Counted from the first letter of the stretch, positions 10,294 through 23,840 are shown. The stretch is DNA of 64,000 bases from Galeopsis tetrahit (GCA_963675135.1 OY776129.1:62373028-62437027); one strand, 5' to 3'. Made by a program: numbers and translations. The notes: generated by a model not told the origin, from the sequence alone.

Positions 10294-13200
10294 TTACTGC
10301 ACAGCGACCGAGCCATCTTGCTTCATCTTCAGAAGACCATTCTCAATATTTCGCAATACGGGTTTATAGCTGCAAAATAGTTTGGCATAAAGAACAACAT
10401 AGGTAAGGGTGATATACACTTTAAGCTAATCAAGTCCAGCTCGGGTTCAAGCTCAAAGATACCAACACAATAGCCAGCCCGTAAGCCTTATTAACTATTA
10501 AATTATTTTATCCTTAATATATATAGTCATTCACATTAAGTAATTGAGTCGAGCATATCATCAAGCATTTTCAATTGAATTCAAGATGCCTCAGATATGG
10601 TTGTATTTGCAAGCCTTTTTGAACATTATAGAATCACTTTTTTTTTTTTAAAGTTTGATAAGACCCAGCCTTTTCAAAATAAAAGTGATTTATAAATGTA
10701 ATTGAGTTATTCAGAGTTCAACTCGAGTTTGCCATTGAGGCTCAAGCTCAAATTTTTTAACATAAATCAAGTTTGAGCTCTAGTTCCATGCTTTCCTATC
10801 AAGATTGAGCTCAAACTCGAGTTTGAGCATTGAGGCTCAAGTTTGAGCTCTAGTTCAACTCGAGTTTGCCATTGAGGCTCAAGCTCAAATTTTTTAACAT
10901 AAATCAAGTTTGAGCTCTAGTTCCATGCTTTCCTATCAAGATTGAGCTCAAACTTGATACTTCATTAACTCGACTCTGCTCAATACACCCTAAGCATAAA
11001 CTCCGGAAAAAAAATAGAAGCAGTAGAGAACATACAGGCGTGAAAGATTGTTGTAAGATTGTGTTGCTTGCTGGAGACGTGTCGATAGTAGCAAGACCTC
11101 AGCAGATAAAGCATCCGCTCTACTTTGCTCTTTAGCTAGCTGGCCCTTTATGAGGTCAAAATAAGAAGAAAAAATGTGAGTATTGTTTGGAGGAACACAA
11201 TGGGATAGATTTACACAGTGTCCAATTATACTGAATCTGTAATTTGCTATATTAAATAGACAAGTTTCCAAATTAAATAAAAACTAATGGATCACAAGGA
11301 AATTTATTTGCATCTTCACGCATTTAAAGAGTCTATTAGCTTCTTTTCTTTTTTTTTAGGGTTAAAGAGTCTATTAACTTGTTATTGAAAGTATATCGCT
11401 TTTGATGAAAAGCAGATACAGAACATTCTCTTTGTACAACCACTATTAACAAGAGATACATTTAACAAGAGAAAACACTATTAACATTAGTAATTCCTTC
11501 ACAAACCTTGAGGGAGTAAAACTCAGCACTATGTTGAGATTCAATTGTATTATCTTCTCTGTTCGAATCCGAGAAAACTTGAGAAGCTTTATCATGCAGA
11601 CCTGGTATACTGGCTTGTTCCATTCGCAACCTATCTAATGTGTTACGAAGTTCCTCGTTTTGCTGTAGACAAGTTTTCACCTGTATGAAACGCAAAAAGA
11701 GAACTCAACATTTTGCAGGACAGCCCTTCAATTTCAAACACACCATCAAATTATGTGAAAATGAAATTTTTTGAAGGTAAAACTATTGGCAATTAATTAC
11801 AATTATGATGCTTCAGGCAGTAAAGTTTTTTTATTAAACTGATGTGCTATAGCAAAGGAAATATCAAGTCTTCAGGTATGGTGGCATGGGACTTTTTTCA
11901 CAGCAATATATAACCAGAATCCAGAGATTAATCAGCAGTTCAAGACAAATAAATAAAAGGGTTAATTTATCATCATAATATCTAGTGAATGAAGGCAAAA
12001 CAATATACGCAAAATACAAGAGCCAGAAACTAGACACCTGATTCTCCCAGTGCGTTACTAATCCCATTGATTCCTGATAAGCAGATGAAAGACTTGAATT
12101 TTCTTCAAATAATCTCTCTATCTCTGAAGACTGGGAGTCGATCTGCAGGCAGAGAAGTACTGTGAGATGCAGTTCTTGATGTTAAATGAGCAATATCAAA
12201 GTCATGTACCTCCATTAGAAGTTTTTGTCTGCTGCTTTCCAGTCTCTCAACTACTACTGCCATATCATGCAATTGCTGCTCAAGTCTCTCTTTGTCTTCC
12301 TGGAATCATATGCAATGTATGTTCAGCAAAAAGAAACTTTGAATTCTAGACACCATAAATGGTCGGTAGACACAAATAAATAAAGACGTAAACTATTAGA
12401 AGTAAATGTAGTAATAAGAAAGTACATTTGTTGGCAACATCACATCCAGGGTTCAAACCATCTGTGAAACATGAATTTTCCAAAGAACTAAATAGTATTG
12501 GTTAAAACAACTCTTACCAACGTGAATGCTCTACTGTTTGCTCGTTCCGTTTCACTCTCTGCATTGCATAAAATAGGCAAAGGTTATGTACTTAAATGGA
12601 AATTCATAGCTAATAGAAAGAGAAAAGAAGTTAAGAATATTAGTAAAACAGCAATTGACACCAGACGCAAATTGTAGGTTTTAAATAATTTTTTTTAGTT
12701 ATACGACAAACCCTCTATGATTAAACAGTAGTGGACATTAGTGTGATTTGACTAACTTGTCCAAGAAATATGTAGAAGTTAATCATAGAGGTAAGATGGC
12801 AACAGTAGGGGTTTTTGTACACATGAAGCCCGAGGCAAAGTCTCAAACAGTTAAAAGATTCTTCAACATCCATCAAACGTCAAAAACAAAAGCATATAAT
12901 CTTCTTCAGATAACAAAGTATTTCACCACTAATTCTCGAGATGAGGTACTAGACCCAATATGTGCAAGTGAAGGCCGTTGTGGTCGGACTCTATTATGGA
13001 TTTCTGACCACATTCTCTATAGGGCCCTCTTATCATCATGGATAACAATATAATATAGGAGCTTTAACAGTCACTTCAATTTGGAAACCCTAATAAAGCA
13101 AGGGTGATACCTGAAGTCCTTTTAGAGATAGAAGCAAGTTTTTCTTCCAGCTCTTGCTTCTGAATAATAAGGGCAGATGCACGGGCCTGCTCCTCTGCTA

Positions 13201-14859
13201 AGAGTTGATGCTCTTGCAGTCTCAATTTTTCTTCTTGCTGTAAATTCCCAAGATGTAATGGCTTATAGAGACAAAATACAGAAAATCACATGAGAAAAAG
13301 AATACATGCTAATCTGACCTCAAGCTTAAACCTCAAATTAGAGAATTCCTTTTCCATGACTTGCATCTGATCAACTGAATATTTTATTGACGCCGAGCCA
13401 CCTGAAGGATTATGCATTGCTTGATGTTGCAACAGGTTTAATTCTGCTCTTAATGCAGCTGCATCTTCCTCAGCCTAATGCAAGAGGATTTCAAGCATTA
13501 GTGCAATGAAAAGCAGGAGCTAACATTTGTTTACATAGGGCTACCAACTTACTCTATACTGTTCTTCTTCTGCTTCCTTCATACGTTTTTTTAGTGTGCG
13601 AAGTTGTGCCGAAAGATCCTCCTGTACAAAATCAAAATTAAAGGTTTATATGGGAGAAGAAGGTCAAAATGAGCAGCGAACAAAGTGGCATGATTAGGTA
13701 CCCGTGCAACAACTGCAGCATCTTTTTCCATTGCAATGTCCTTTAGTGCTTTTCTCAGCGATGGAACTGTGTTCTGCTCCTGCAGATAGCAAGCAGACAA
13801 AATCTTGTTTATTGAGTTACATAACAAGAATTTCACCAATATATTAAGGATTCGAATAAATAGTTTTACATTTTCAAGAAATTAATAGTTATAATTATGA
13901 TTTATGATTAACTCTACAAGTAATTTGTTATTACAATTACATTAAGTCCATTGATAGCAAAAAGGAGAGCCTTAAATCCATATGCCAAGACTCAAGCGGG
14001 ACAACCAAATAGTAACAAATTGGATGTCTAACCTCTTTTTGTCCGTCATATAGTGCAAACATGAAGACTTAAAATTATCAAGCAAGGAGAAATTATCAAG
14101 CAAGCAGATACCAGATCATTTAGTCGCTTCCGCATTGTATTGTTCTCCACTTCTTTCTTCTGAAGCTGATGAATGAGAAGATTTTAGAAAAAACTAATCA
14201 TCAAAATACACTAGAGCATAGTACTAGATAAACAAATATCAAAATAATAGCTCTTAAGTTACCAATGAGGTCAATTCCTTGTTTGCTTCGTCGAGCTCTG
14301 CATTCTTATGATGCATGTCTTTCAATTGTGATACTAAACCACTGATATCATTCTGCATTATAAAGTTAAATTCGCCATGAGATATAGCACTCAAATCTCG
14401 CAAAAAATTAATTAAACGAAGACCATGATCCTTTCTTCCATTAATTTTATTTTATTTTTGAAAAATATATCATAAAATAGGTACCTCCGCGAGACGATTT
14501 GCGCTCTCCGATTTCTTAATCCCCGTATCAACTGTATGCATAAATTACAAAGGAATAAGGAAGAAAATTAAACCAACCAAAAAAAAGATAGTTATTATTA
14601 TAATTATAAAATAGATCAATTACCGGAGGGGTTTTGGGCGAGATCTAGTCCAGATGAGGTCTTGCTCAATCTTTCTGCTGCTCGCTTTGATCGAATATCT
14701 TCCAACTGAGAATTTCGTTTAGAAATTTAGGAAATAAATAAAATATAATCGGAAAGATAGATAAACAAAACTAAATTACAGACAAAAAACTCTTTTATTG
14801 AAAAGGAGGGGGATAATGAATACCGTTCGGCGGCCGAGAGATGCATGACGAGCCTCCAT
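10294..14859 (-). CDS. Coiled-coil protein, unidentified, 15 exons
   Basis: Exons in transcript order: 14824-14859, 14624-14705, 14485-14531, 14263-14352, 14112-14165, 13702-13779, 13553-13621, 13319-13474, 13111-13237, 12518-12558, 12210-12299, 12038-12142, 11507-11680, 11036-11145 and 10294-10369. Together 1335 bases, 444 residues, in frame across every junction. The N-terminus MEARHASLGRRT leads into a basic stretch (LEDIRSKRAAERLSKTSSG). From about residue 55 to 420 nearly everything is Glu/Lys/Leu/Gln-rich heptad sequence, for example EDLSAQLRTLKKRMKEAEEE and QEEKLRLQEHQLLAEEQ. It ends LKMKQDGSVAVQ. I see no signal peptide, membrane segment or catalytic motif, so a long coiled-coil scaffold or tether is the fair description. 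The pattern resembles plant proteins annotated only as myosin-heavy-chain-like or girdin-like; I do not recognise a specific one. Confidence 0.85.
10715..10953. repeat. Two 102-base direct repeats in the last intron
   Basis: The block starting AGTTCAACTCGAGTTTGCC and running to GATTGAGCTCAAACT occurs twice with virtually no differences, at 10715-10816 and 10852-10953, offset by 137 bases. It is rich in GAGCTC/CTCAAGCTC palindromes. The surrounding 10400-10990 also contains CAAGCTCAAAG and GACTCGAC motifs and may be one transposon insertion within the last intron of the coiled-coil gene, but its ends are unclear. Confidence 0.7.
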
Positions 14860-14974
14860 TCTGACTTGATTTTATATCGATTTTTGGAATTATATTTCTG
14901 AGAGGCGCTCGGACGCTAGAGGGGACCGCCGGTTAGGGATTGATTCAGCGGCCGGGCAACGACCGTCGACGATG

Positions 14975-15002
14975 TGAGATTTTGGGCTTCTAATGGGCCG
15001 TG
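14975..15002 (-). promoter_or_regulatory. Site II-type motifs upstream of the coiled-coil gene
   Basis: TGGGCTTCTAATGGGCCG lies about 120-140 bases upstream of the start codon at 14859. Two TGGGCY-type boxes in close spacing are a common plant housekeeping promoter arrangement. Assignment to this gene is by position only. Confidence 0.4.
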
Positions 15003-16539
15003 TCTGCAAGGAAAAACTGTTTGAAGCTGGCGCCACGTCAGCACCTTTGCTTGGTGAAACGATCCGTTAAACTACTTACACCTGGAATCGGAAATCCTTG
15101 TCAGCTTTGCACTACAGATCTTTCAAGACAAGAGTTTAATCAACTCAAAATAGATTGTATTTGTATTTTATATGCCTAACAAATAATCAAAAAATACACA
15201 ATTTGCTACTTAAATATGAATTAGTTTAAATATATAATTCAACATATCTATGGGCAAAATGTTTTTTACAATTTTAATTCATTTAAGTCCAATTTCAATT
15301 GTACGCACCCATGTATTTGGTTGGTTATGTTTTTTTAATGTGTATTTTTTTTTTAAATGTGAGTTTACGTTAATCTCTTTTTCGAATGTCAAATGTTGTA
15401 CCTAAATTACGTGAACTCAAATTTACAATAAAAATTATACTCCCTTCTATTCATAATATAAGTATTTTTTACCTTTCAATTTTATTTTTTGCAAGATATA
15501 TGACATTTTATACTTTTCAATGCAGATTAATTGTATTTTTTTAATTTTAATCATTAGGATTAATAAATATTTGTACTATATAAATGTGTTCTTATTTTGA
15601 TGAGAAATACAAACATTAATTAAGATTAAAGAGAAATCAATTTTTCTTAATATATGTGCATTGATTCAAAGTGATTTATATTTTGAATATATGAGGAAGT
15701 ATTTTTTAATGTTGAAACTTTGAAGCTTCACTTCTCCTTTTCTTTTCTTTTTTTTCTAACGGTTTATTTGGGTAAAAACTCCATTATTTAATTTTAAAAG
15801 GTTGCTTATTATTCAAAATTCGAATAATTAGTCAACATAAAAATAATAGCGTGATTTTAGGGTAATTATCATATCAACCACGTTTATTTGTCGAATTATT
15901 ACTTTATCTCACATAATTAGAGAGAGCATTTTTAAAAACCAATTTAGTACTTTGTTTGCTAGCTGCTCTTCCAACCTTTCGGGCCCACTGACCATGTCGA
16001 TCATTATGCAAAATTCAGTTTATGTGATAAACTTAAGTTGGATGCTGGTATTATTATTATTATTTTTTTTTGCAATAATTAAATGAGAATAAATTCATTA
16101 GATATTAAATTGATAAATGCTTAAAAGTTAAATCATATACTCGTCTTATGCTTAATTAATTTTGTTGAATATACATATCATCATTGAAATACTCCGAACG
16201 ATTATTTGAATTTGTCCTTATTAATCCAACAATTATACTCTCGTTTGAAGACTATAAATTATCGCATTATTTTCAATTTAAAATTCTCTTTGTTAATACA
16301 GCAAATATGCTCTTGTTTCAAAATAGGATTAAATTAAGATTCACGAAACGTATAAATTAATAAATTGAACAATATTAATTTATAGTATAAAACAAGTAAA
16401 GTTTTAATTAAAATGTAATAACACTTTTAATAGAAATATACATAACACTATGTGATGAGAACACAAATTTAAATTTCATATAGTATATGTACATAGTAAT
16501 TTTAGTGTTAGCAATAGCATACAGCAAAAAAATGTGTGA
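15003..16539. other. Intergenic, AT-rich, one MITE
   Basis: AT-rich spacer between the coiled-coil gene promoter and the small gene at 16585. Apart from the MITE at 15440-15699 I see no gene, RNA or long repeat. Confidence 0.5.
15440..15699. mobile_element. Stowaway-like MITE, same family as 47930-48171
   Basis: A 260-base element flanked by TA (15438-15439 and 15700-15701). It starts CTCCCTTCTATTCATAATAT and ends TTTTGAATATATGAGGAAG. The interior matches the element at 47930-48171 in the same order: TTTGACGAGAAGTACAAA-like, TAATTAAGA-, GAGAAATCAATTTTT and GTGCATTGATTCAAA. Two copies in one window show a repeated family. Confidence 0.75.
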
Positions 16540-16549
16540 ATATATATAG
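16540..16549 (+). promoter_or_regulatory. TATA box of the small gene
   Basis: ATATATATAGG lies about 36-45 bases before the ATG at 16585, so the leader would be very short. This is the clearest TATA-like element in the spacer and supports the small open frame being transcribed. Confidence 0.4.
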
Positions 16550-16584
16550 GACCCATAACACACGCAAGAGGAAAAATTAAAAAG

Positions 16585-16836
16585 ATGTGGAACAAGAAGA
16601 TCTGCTTCTGCTTCACAGGCTGTAAAGCCAGAAAGAAGAAAGCATATGTTGATCATCAAGAAAGGGAAGGATCCAACTCAAAGGTAACTCCCTCTGCCGG
16701 CCGTAGTGCTGCCGCCGCCACCACCGATGTTGGCCCAGCTGGCGGTGCTGCTCCAACGCTTGCTGTTGGTCATTTCGCGTCTGAGATGAACGATAGTACT
16801 CACGGAGGAGGCGACGGCGTCTGCGATGGTGGTTAG
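16585..16836 (+). CDS. Possible small protein with Cys-rich N-terminus
   Basis: A single-exon frame of 83 residues. It starts MWNKKICFCFTGCKARKKKA: a cluster of three cysteines among aromatic residues followed by a basic patch, a layout compatible with lipid attachment at the membrane. The rest is Ala/Gly/Ser-rich low complexity ending THGGGDGVCDGG. The GC content stands out from the AT-rich surroundings, and a TATA-like box sits just upstream. Frames on the opposite strand over the same bases are His/Arg- or Gly-rich by-products. I do not recognise a family, and a non-coding GC patch is possible. Confidence 0.45.
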   Translation: MWNKKICFCFTGCKARKKKAYVDHQEREGSNSKVTPSAGRSAAAATTDVGPAGGAAPTLAVGHFASEMNDSTHGGGDGVCDGG

Positions 16837-16905
16837 TTGGCAATGCCGGCCAGTGAAGTAATTTATTGGGTCATCATTAATTTGTGCACGCTTTTTCTTG
16901 CCCAT

Positions 16906-19520
16906 TTAATGTTATGTGTGAATTACTACTCCATTATTTGAAGCAAATTGTTTATTCCTCGTATTTATTTTGAATTCTAACATTTCTATTAGTTTGAGTA
17001 ATTTTGATGATTTTTAAATTTTACAGATTGATTTTTTTTATTGCAATTGATTAATTAACGTAGATATTCCGATTTCATTTAATATTACCTCTGGAAATGA
17101 ATTGATATCTTAAAAGTATTTTATGACTAATTTACTTCTTCATATGTTACCAAGATTAACACATGTACTTGATTAAGAATTTTGACTTATATCTCATCTA
17201 ATTTTGGTATTGAGCAAAATATTGGAAATAAGTTTGCTACAAATCACCCTTTAATAGAGATGTTAAACGATTTTGCTCTACACGATTACAAATATAAATG
17301 GACGAGTGTCTTATCGGGTCACTCTTAATAGTCAAACAATAATTTAGACATAACCCTGGTCCTAGTGGATTGTAGTTTAAATGAGTTACGAACATGTTAC
17401 ATAATAAAATATTTTTTTAAAAATTAAAATTTAAAATATCTATGATATACTGTAACATATTGTATTTTTTTTTTCTATCAGTAAATAAATGTATATTAAT
17501 CATAATGTTGAATGGGCATGAGAAGTACCCTACAAAATTTCAAAACAGAAGCAATTTCTACTCACTAAACATAGTGTAATTTAAATTAACCAAACATAGT
17601 TAAAAGACACAGAATAAATTAATAATATAATAAAAAACGTGTTGTTGATTAAATTCAATCACGTCAGCTAAAAAAAATCAAACATTATTGAAATTTGAAG
17701 GGATGACAACTATTTAATACTTTAAATTGCCACCACTCAGTATTTTTATTCATATTTGAACAAAATGATATATTTTGATTATTTTATAAAATATGTACAA
17801 TAATTTTAAAAAAAATAGTCAAATCCTTCTTTACTATATTAGTACATTCTCAAACTTCTTATCCTAAAAAGGATTTAATCATGGAGTATAAAATATTCAT
17901 TTATGATATTAATTTTTTTCATGTGTAATATTAAATGAAATCAACGGAATTGTTGTGGTCATGGCTCGTGAGTAAGTGTATTGTGTACATTGATGATGCT
18001 CCATATACAACAATAACAAGTTTACACAAAAAATAGTATTAGGTTGAATATTGAAGTAGTATTTTTCAACAAACAACTACTCCATATATACGCTTCATCG
18101 TATGAATTGATATTTCATATTGTCACCGCATTACTTTTCAATAACTTTTGTATAAATTCATAAAAAATGAAAAACAATTGTTTGGTTGATTTTTTTAATT
18201 AGAATTGCACTAATTTTAGTGTACAACTAGTGAACTGAAGTGTTACTCATATACGTGATTGTAGATTATTTTTTATCAATACTTGAAATTTTGTATGTGA
18301 TGTACTGTATTACCAATTATTTTGTATAAATTGTGTAATGTGAGACATATTTGAAATATATAAATATAAATTCAATAAAAAAATCATTTCAAATTCCAAA
18401 AAAATCATATTTAAATTAAAAAGTTTATTTAATGTAATATGTAAGTCAAATTATTAATCTCAGTAAAAGAAAACCCCTTTAATCTGACGTAGTATTATGT
18501 TGAAAATGGTCTTTAAACCATAAATGAAAAAGGAATAATGTGAGGAGTGTACACATCGATGTAGCCCCGTCCATATCTTTATTTCCGATAAATTGATGAG
18601 AATCACGATACAAAATACGATTAAATCAATTACTCTAGCTCAGATTAACAAGAAGTGGGAACTGCAAAGAACTTTAGAATAAGAATTCTATTAATTTATG
18701 ATTCCCCACTATAACAGTTTTACACTCTATGGAGGGTGTTCAATCCTTCCATAAAATATGACAAAGTCCTAACCATCTAACTACTATTAACGGTTGGAAT
18801 AACAAAAAAATTAAACAACAGATTGAAATAAAAGACAATATGTAAAATGACTAAAATTGATAAATGTCTCTCGCCAATACAAGCCCATTGCAGTCCTTCA
18901 ACCTCACTCTCGATTGTATATGTTTTTTAGAGCACGATTTTTATTTGCATCATAAATACATAACATGTTCCACATTAAGGTGCTTTAGTGGGTGTTTGTA
19001 AATTCAACTAGAGAGATCAAAATCTTTTTTTTTTTTTTTTTAAATTGTCCCCTCACAATTTTAGCTTTTAAAAAATGCTTTTAAATTGTCAATAGAGTTT
19101 GCAAACAACAAGTGATTTAGCCAATTCCAACCCTCTATAAATCACTATCTTAGTCTCTTGTTTTATAGATATGAGATATGTTGTGAACTTCAAATAAATT
19201 TTGTATACAAATTTTAAATTATTTTGTAAATGAATAAAAAAAAAATAGATGAAGTTCTTTTACACAAACATTATTAAAAAAATATTTCTTTTTAGACTAA
19301 TTTACTTTTATATATAGACATAATTTTTTTAATAATGGTGTATGAGACGATCTTTTTTTGACAAATGATTGAGTTTGAGAAACGTCTCATCCATCTTAAT
19401 ATTTTTTTTTGACAAATTGAGTTTTTATTTCTCATAAAAAAAAAAAAAAAAATACTCCAATTTTTTCCCTGTAATTATATATCGGCGGCACAAAAATTTG
19501 TGAACATGTATCTCGGGTGC
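16906..19520. other. Intergenic, AT-rich
   Basis: About 2.6 kb of AT-rich DNA (long A and T runs, for example 19022-19043 and 19435-19452) without a convincing gene. Around 18550-18800 the composition becomes more even and resembles LTR or UTR debris, but I could not fix ends or a frame. Confidence 0.5.
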
Positions 19521-19649
19521 AGATATAGGGCTTAGATTGGCAGTGTATCTCTCTCCTCACAAAACTCCGCAAAATCTGCACTCTCTCTCAAACTCACGCT
19601 TTGTCTCTTTCATCCTGGAGATCAAGTCAAAATCAGTCTCTCATTTACC

Positions 19650-22600
19650 ATGGCGTCTGTCATCGAATCTGCGTGGACGGTAATTAATCCGCTTTTTATC
19701 TTCTGTGCCCTAGATTAATGGCATTGTGTCTGAATTTATTAATTGAATTGGATTCATGACCTCTCTGTTTCTTGATCTGTTTATACTTCTCATCTGCATT
19801 TTTCCGTTATGCGGCGATGAATCTTCGTCGTGTCTGATATATATATGTATGTAAATTGGGTTATGTTTCAACTTTTTGAATTTTATTCAGTTTTTATGTG
19901 ATGAGCAATGCATGTACCTGAATTGTAGTGATTCTATATTAACCAAGTTGACGATTCATCAGATGCGTTGATATTCAACAACTGTTAGATTACTTTGACT
20001 TGTGACCTTTCACCTGAATGAAGAAACAGCTAATTATAGTTAATAACAAAATCTGGAAGTATAAGAAAAAAAGAAAAAGGGCATACTAGTTTAATCAAGA
20101 TTTTGGTGGCCTTTCCCATTAGTGTAGCTTCATACTTAGTATATTAGGATATTGGTGGATACACATTTTACGTTTTTCAGAATCTCGACTAACTTAAACG
20201 GGACAGTCAGGAGGTATGCCACTGTACAAGTGATACGAAAGAAAATCTTGTGACATCGTTGAACAGTTCTAATTGTATTATGGGACCTGATTAACTGAAG
20301 TAGTCTTCAAGTGCAATGTGATAAAACAGACTTGTTTTACTTAAAGTTGAGTTTATTTTGGGTTTTACGCGTTGACTACTTGACTCCTTTTCAACCTGCA
20401 GTTAGAAGTGATATATCCATGGTTAACTGGGAATTGACAAAGTTAAATTCATCAGTTGTTGTTTCTTTATATCACAGTAATTGTGTCGCAACTGACCTTC
20501 TAGGTCAACAAATAGAATAGACTTTCGGAGAAAATTGCCCGATGTCGAGAATGATTTTACATTGTTATTTTGCATATGACTCGTTGATTCCCAGCCATAA
20601 ATTCATTCAAGATATGGTCTTAAAAGATTTTGTAGCATTTGCTTATTTTGGGTAAAAAGGAAAGCAATAATTAAAACTGGAATCTGAAAATATCATGTCC
20701 ATTTTGAATTTTGGAGTTTTAGGTAGAACTGATCATTGCTATTGTTTAATGGACGATATAAGGCATGGTTGGAGTTTGAATGTGATCTGATAGTCTTTTA
20801 GAGTGGGAGTACAAATTTGAAATTTCTTTGTCTTGGAGTGCTTGGTGAATAATGATCTATTCTTACATGCTTTGTTTGTATTTAATTAATAATATTTTTC
20901 TTACATCTTATTTGGGTCTGTATATAATTTGTTGTTGCAGTATCTCATAACCCATTTTAGTGACTTTCAACTGGCGTCTCTTGGAAGCTTCTTTCTTCAT
21001 GAGAGTATCTTCTTTTTGTCTGGACTTCCATTTATATTTTTGGAAAGGGCAGGATGGTTGAGCAAGTACAAAATTCAGGTTTAATATATTTACTTTATAG
21101 TTAAAAGTTGTTTCTTGAAAAATAATTGTCTCCTTGCCATCCATTTCCATCGATACCAGTTCTTGTTTAAAATGTGATTTTTGTAATGCTTAGAATGAAT
21201 TTGGATTATAACCCAACTTTTCCCGACTCCTGCAAATAAGAGGGCAAGGAATGAAATGAGAAATATTTAAATCACCTGTCATAATATTTTTTGTAAGCAA
21301 TTTGTCCTTTGTTATGTGCACCTTTTTTTAATTGCCCATACAACAGCGATTTCTGGGCCGAAAGTTCACATGAATTTGATGCTAATCTTTTGCATATGAT
21401 GATTGATACTTTTCCTCTGATCATGCAGACTAAAAACAACACACCTGCAGCTCAAGAGAAATGTATCTCCCGGCTATTGCTCTATCATTTTTGTGTCAAT
21501 CTACCTGTTATGATCCTGTCATACCCTGTCTTCAGAGCTATGGGCATGAGAAGCACCCTTCCGTTGCCGTCCTGGTATATTCAGGTTCTTTATATACTAA
21601 TGCTTGTGTTCACCAAACTGACACTCTTTCATATAGATGATAATCTTGCTTCTAGATAGCTTCAAATCTTGCATGAACTTAACCACTGTTGAACAACAAT
21701 TTGTTTTTCTTCTTGATGCTCTCCCTCTCTCTTTTTTGGCCAGATGTCCCTCTTAACTGTGGTCTTGAAAATGAAATAGTTAAATAATTAATTGAACCTT
21801 TAGATTGTTGGTTTCACTTCTTTCTGTCAGATGTCCCTCTTAACCGATTCCTTGAAAACTTACATTCCCTGCATCATATATATTGCTTGCCTTAAGTGAA
21901 AAAATGTGGCATTGTTAACTAAGTTTCTTGTGGACTAATAATTTAAAAGCTCAATAATTTGGAATGAATCCACTTGTACATAGGGTTTTTACATTGAAGA
22001 ATGTTCTGTAGTTGAGAATGTGGAATAAGCTTCCCCTTTTCCTCATAAATTAAGACCAGCACAGAAGCTCCTATATTGGAGAAAAAGAATGAAGCCAAAA
22101 TATGCTATATCGTCATTATTCTAATTTTCTGTGTATGTGTCTCTGCGGTTGCAATAGGAATCTTTTACCTTCTCTTTATTGGGTTTTCATCAAGGACATT
22201 ATTTCTGCAGGAAAGTAATCTCATCTCAGATTCTATTCTACTTTATCCTGGAGGATTTTGTGTTCTACTGGGGGCACAGGATCTTACATACGAAATGGCT
22301 TTACCAGCATGTCCACAGTGTCCATCATGAGTGAGTTAACACCTTATTGACAACTAATTTTGTTCCATTGCTGTAAGAAGGATATCTCCCTTTATCGAGA
22401 AGTGTTCATCGATACACTACACTCTATGCCTGTGCAGATATGCAACACCGTTTGGATTGACTTCTGAATATGCTCACCCTGCTGAGATTTTATTTCTTGG
22501 ATTTGCTACGATAGCCGGCCCTGCAATCACTGGGCCCCATCTGATAACGCTGTGGTTATGGATGGTTCTTAGAGTTCTTGAAACCGTTGAGGCACATTGT

Positions 22601-22988
22601 GGATACCATTTCCCCTGGAGTCTCTCCAACTTCTTGCCTTTATATGGGGGGTAGGTGCTCTAGTTTCTTCTAGTCTTAAAATATTTTGATATTTTCCCGT
22701 TTTTAAAGGATTTCATGTCTATTATTCTTATATCAATTGCCAGTGCTGATTTTCATGACTACCATCACCGACTGCTGTTCACAAAGAGTGGAAACTACTC
22801 GTCAACTTTTGTTTACATGGACTGGTGAGATTTCTGTAACTCCACTTTCTGACACACATAGGTTTTGAATTCTTTTAAAGTGGTATGGAATCTAACTTGT
22901 TTAAATCTCTAGGATATTCGGTACTGATAAAGGATATAGAAAACTTAAGGAGCTGAAGAGCGATGAAATGGCAAGGAAGGAAATGTAA
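19650..22988 (+). CDS. SMO2: Sterol 4-alpha-methyl oxidase, SMO2 type
   Basis: Seven exons: 19650-19679, 20941-21078, 21429-21574, 22211-22330, 22438-22650, 22744-22824 and 22913-22988; 804 bases, 267 residues, matching the SMO2 length (SMO1 proteins are about 300). SMO2 is a di-iron membrane oxygenase that starts removal of the second C4 methyl (from 24-ethylidene lophenol-type sterols) in the ER. The three histidine motifs of the fatty acid hydroxylase superfamily are present: HRILH at 127-131, HSVHH at 140-144 and HDYHH at 220-224. Hydrophobic spans cover about residues 20-45, 75-95 and 105-125, plus 160-190. Family stretches such as QTKNNTPAAQEKCISRLLLYH and GLTSEYAHPAEILFLGFATI are intact. 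The donor of exon 3 splits a Trp codon (CCTG/GTATAT). The protein ends DEMARKEM without a KKxx signal. Confidence 0.95.
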
Positions 22989-23840
22989 GCTTGAGAAACG
23001 AGCATCTTCGGGTGTATCCTATCAGGATAGGATAGGATAATGATTTTGGAGGACCTTCAATTCAACCGCATTGTCTGTCACCTCTTGTTGTTTCGATGAA
23101 CATTAATTCGTGTGGTGGGATTAATTTGTGGCTTCTTATGAACAAAAATGAAATTCCATGGCTGTTTTTCAGCTTGTTGTTGTTGGACCATTCATTCTCA
23201 ACTGAAATTCAATCAGTTCATGTAAGTTGTGACTTGTGACCATCCACCTTCAAGAGGAGGATGAGGGTCTCTGTCTTTGTACAATCTTTGGAGGTAAATA
23301 TTTTTCTGGTTCTTGAAACTAATCCAATTTTTTGAATACTTTTTTTTCCCTTCATTTCTCGTTGAATTGGGAAATCAACAGATTTTATAAACTCTTCTTT
23401 TCTTTCTAGCTTAGACTTTTATTTTAGGAAAAAATGCATAATTTTGTTTGGATTGGTTGAATATTCATTAGATTTTAATCCGTTCTTTTCTTTCTAGCTT
23501 AGACTTTTAAACTGTTCATTTCTCGTTAAGAATATTCAAATCAGAATACCAAGTTGAATCAAAATTATTTGATTTATTTTCGTCGATACGTGTCCAGAAT
23601 TTCGACATACTTAAGAAATCCACTGTTCTACCGTTCCAAAAAAAAATAAAAAAAATCCACTGTACTAAAAATTGTGTGTTACATGATATATCAGCAATTA
23701 TAGACTTCGATGTGTATATCCTAAATTATAAGCCAGAGAAGACTCATTTTACAAAAGCAACGTTGCTCACAAATCAATGAAATCACATCCAACAAAGAAG
23801 AGAGTATAATCAAAAACCGAAAAAGACAAATTAAATTGTC
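22989..23840. other. 3' spacer between converging SMO2 and SDR genes
   Basis: This holds the SMO2 3' UTR, with an 18-base tandem GATAGGATAGGATAA at 23026, then AT-rich spacer. A 28-base piece CTTTCTAGCTTAGACTTTTA occurs twice (about 23401 and 23490). No gene is seen. Confidence 0.5.

Noticed and set aside
12748..13053. 101-residue plus-strand frame with TCCAAGAAATATGTAGAAG
   Set aside because: It lies in an intron of the coiled-coil gene, shows no family features and has no promoter. It is unlikely to be real, though not excluded.
18550..18800. Possible LTR fragment or UTR
   Set aside because: More even composition only, with no borders, repeats or coding sign to support a call.
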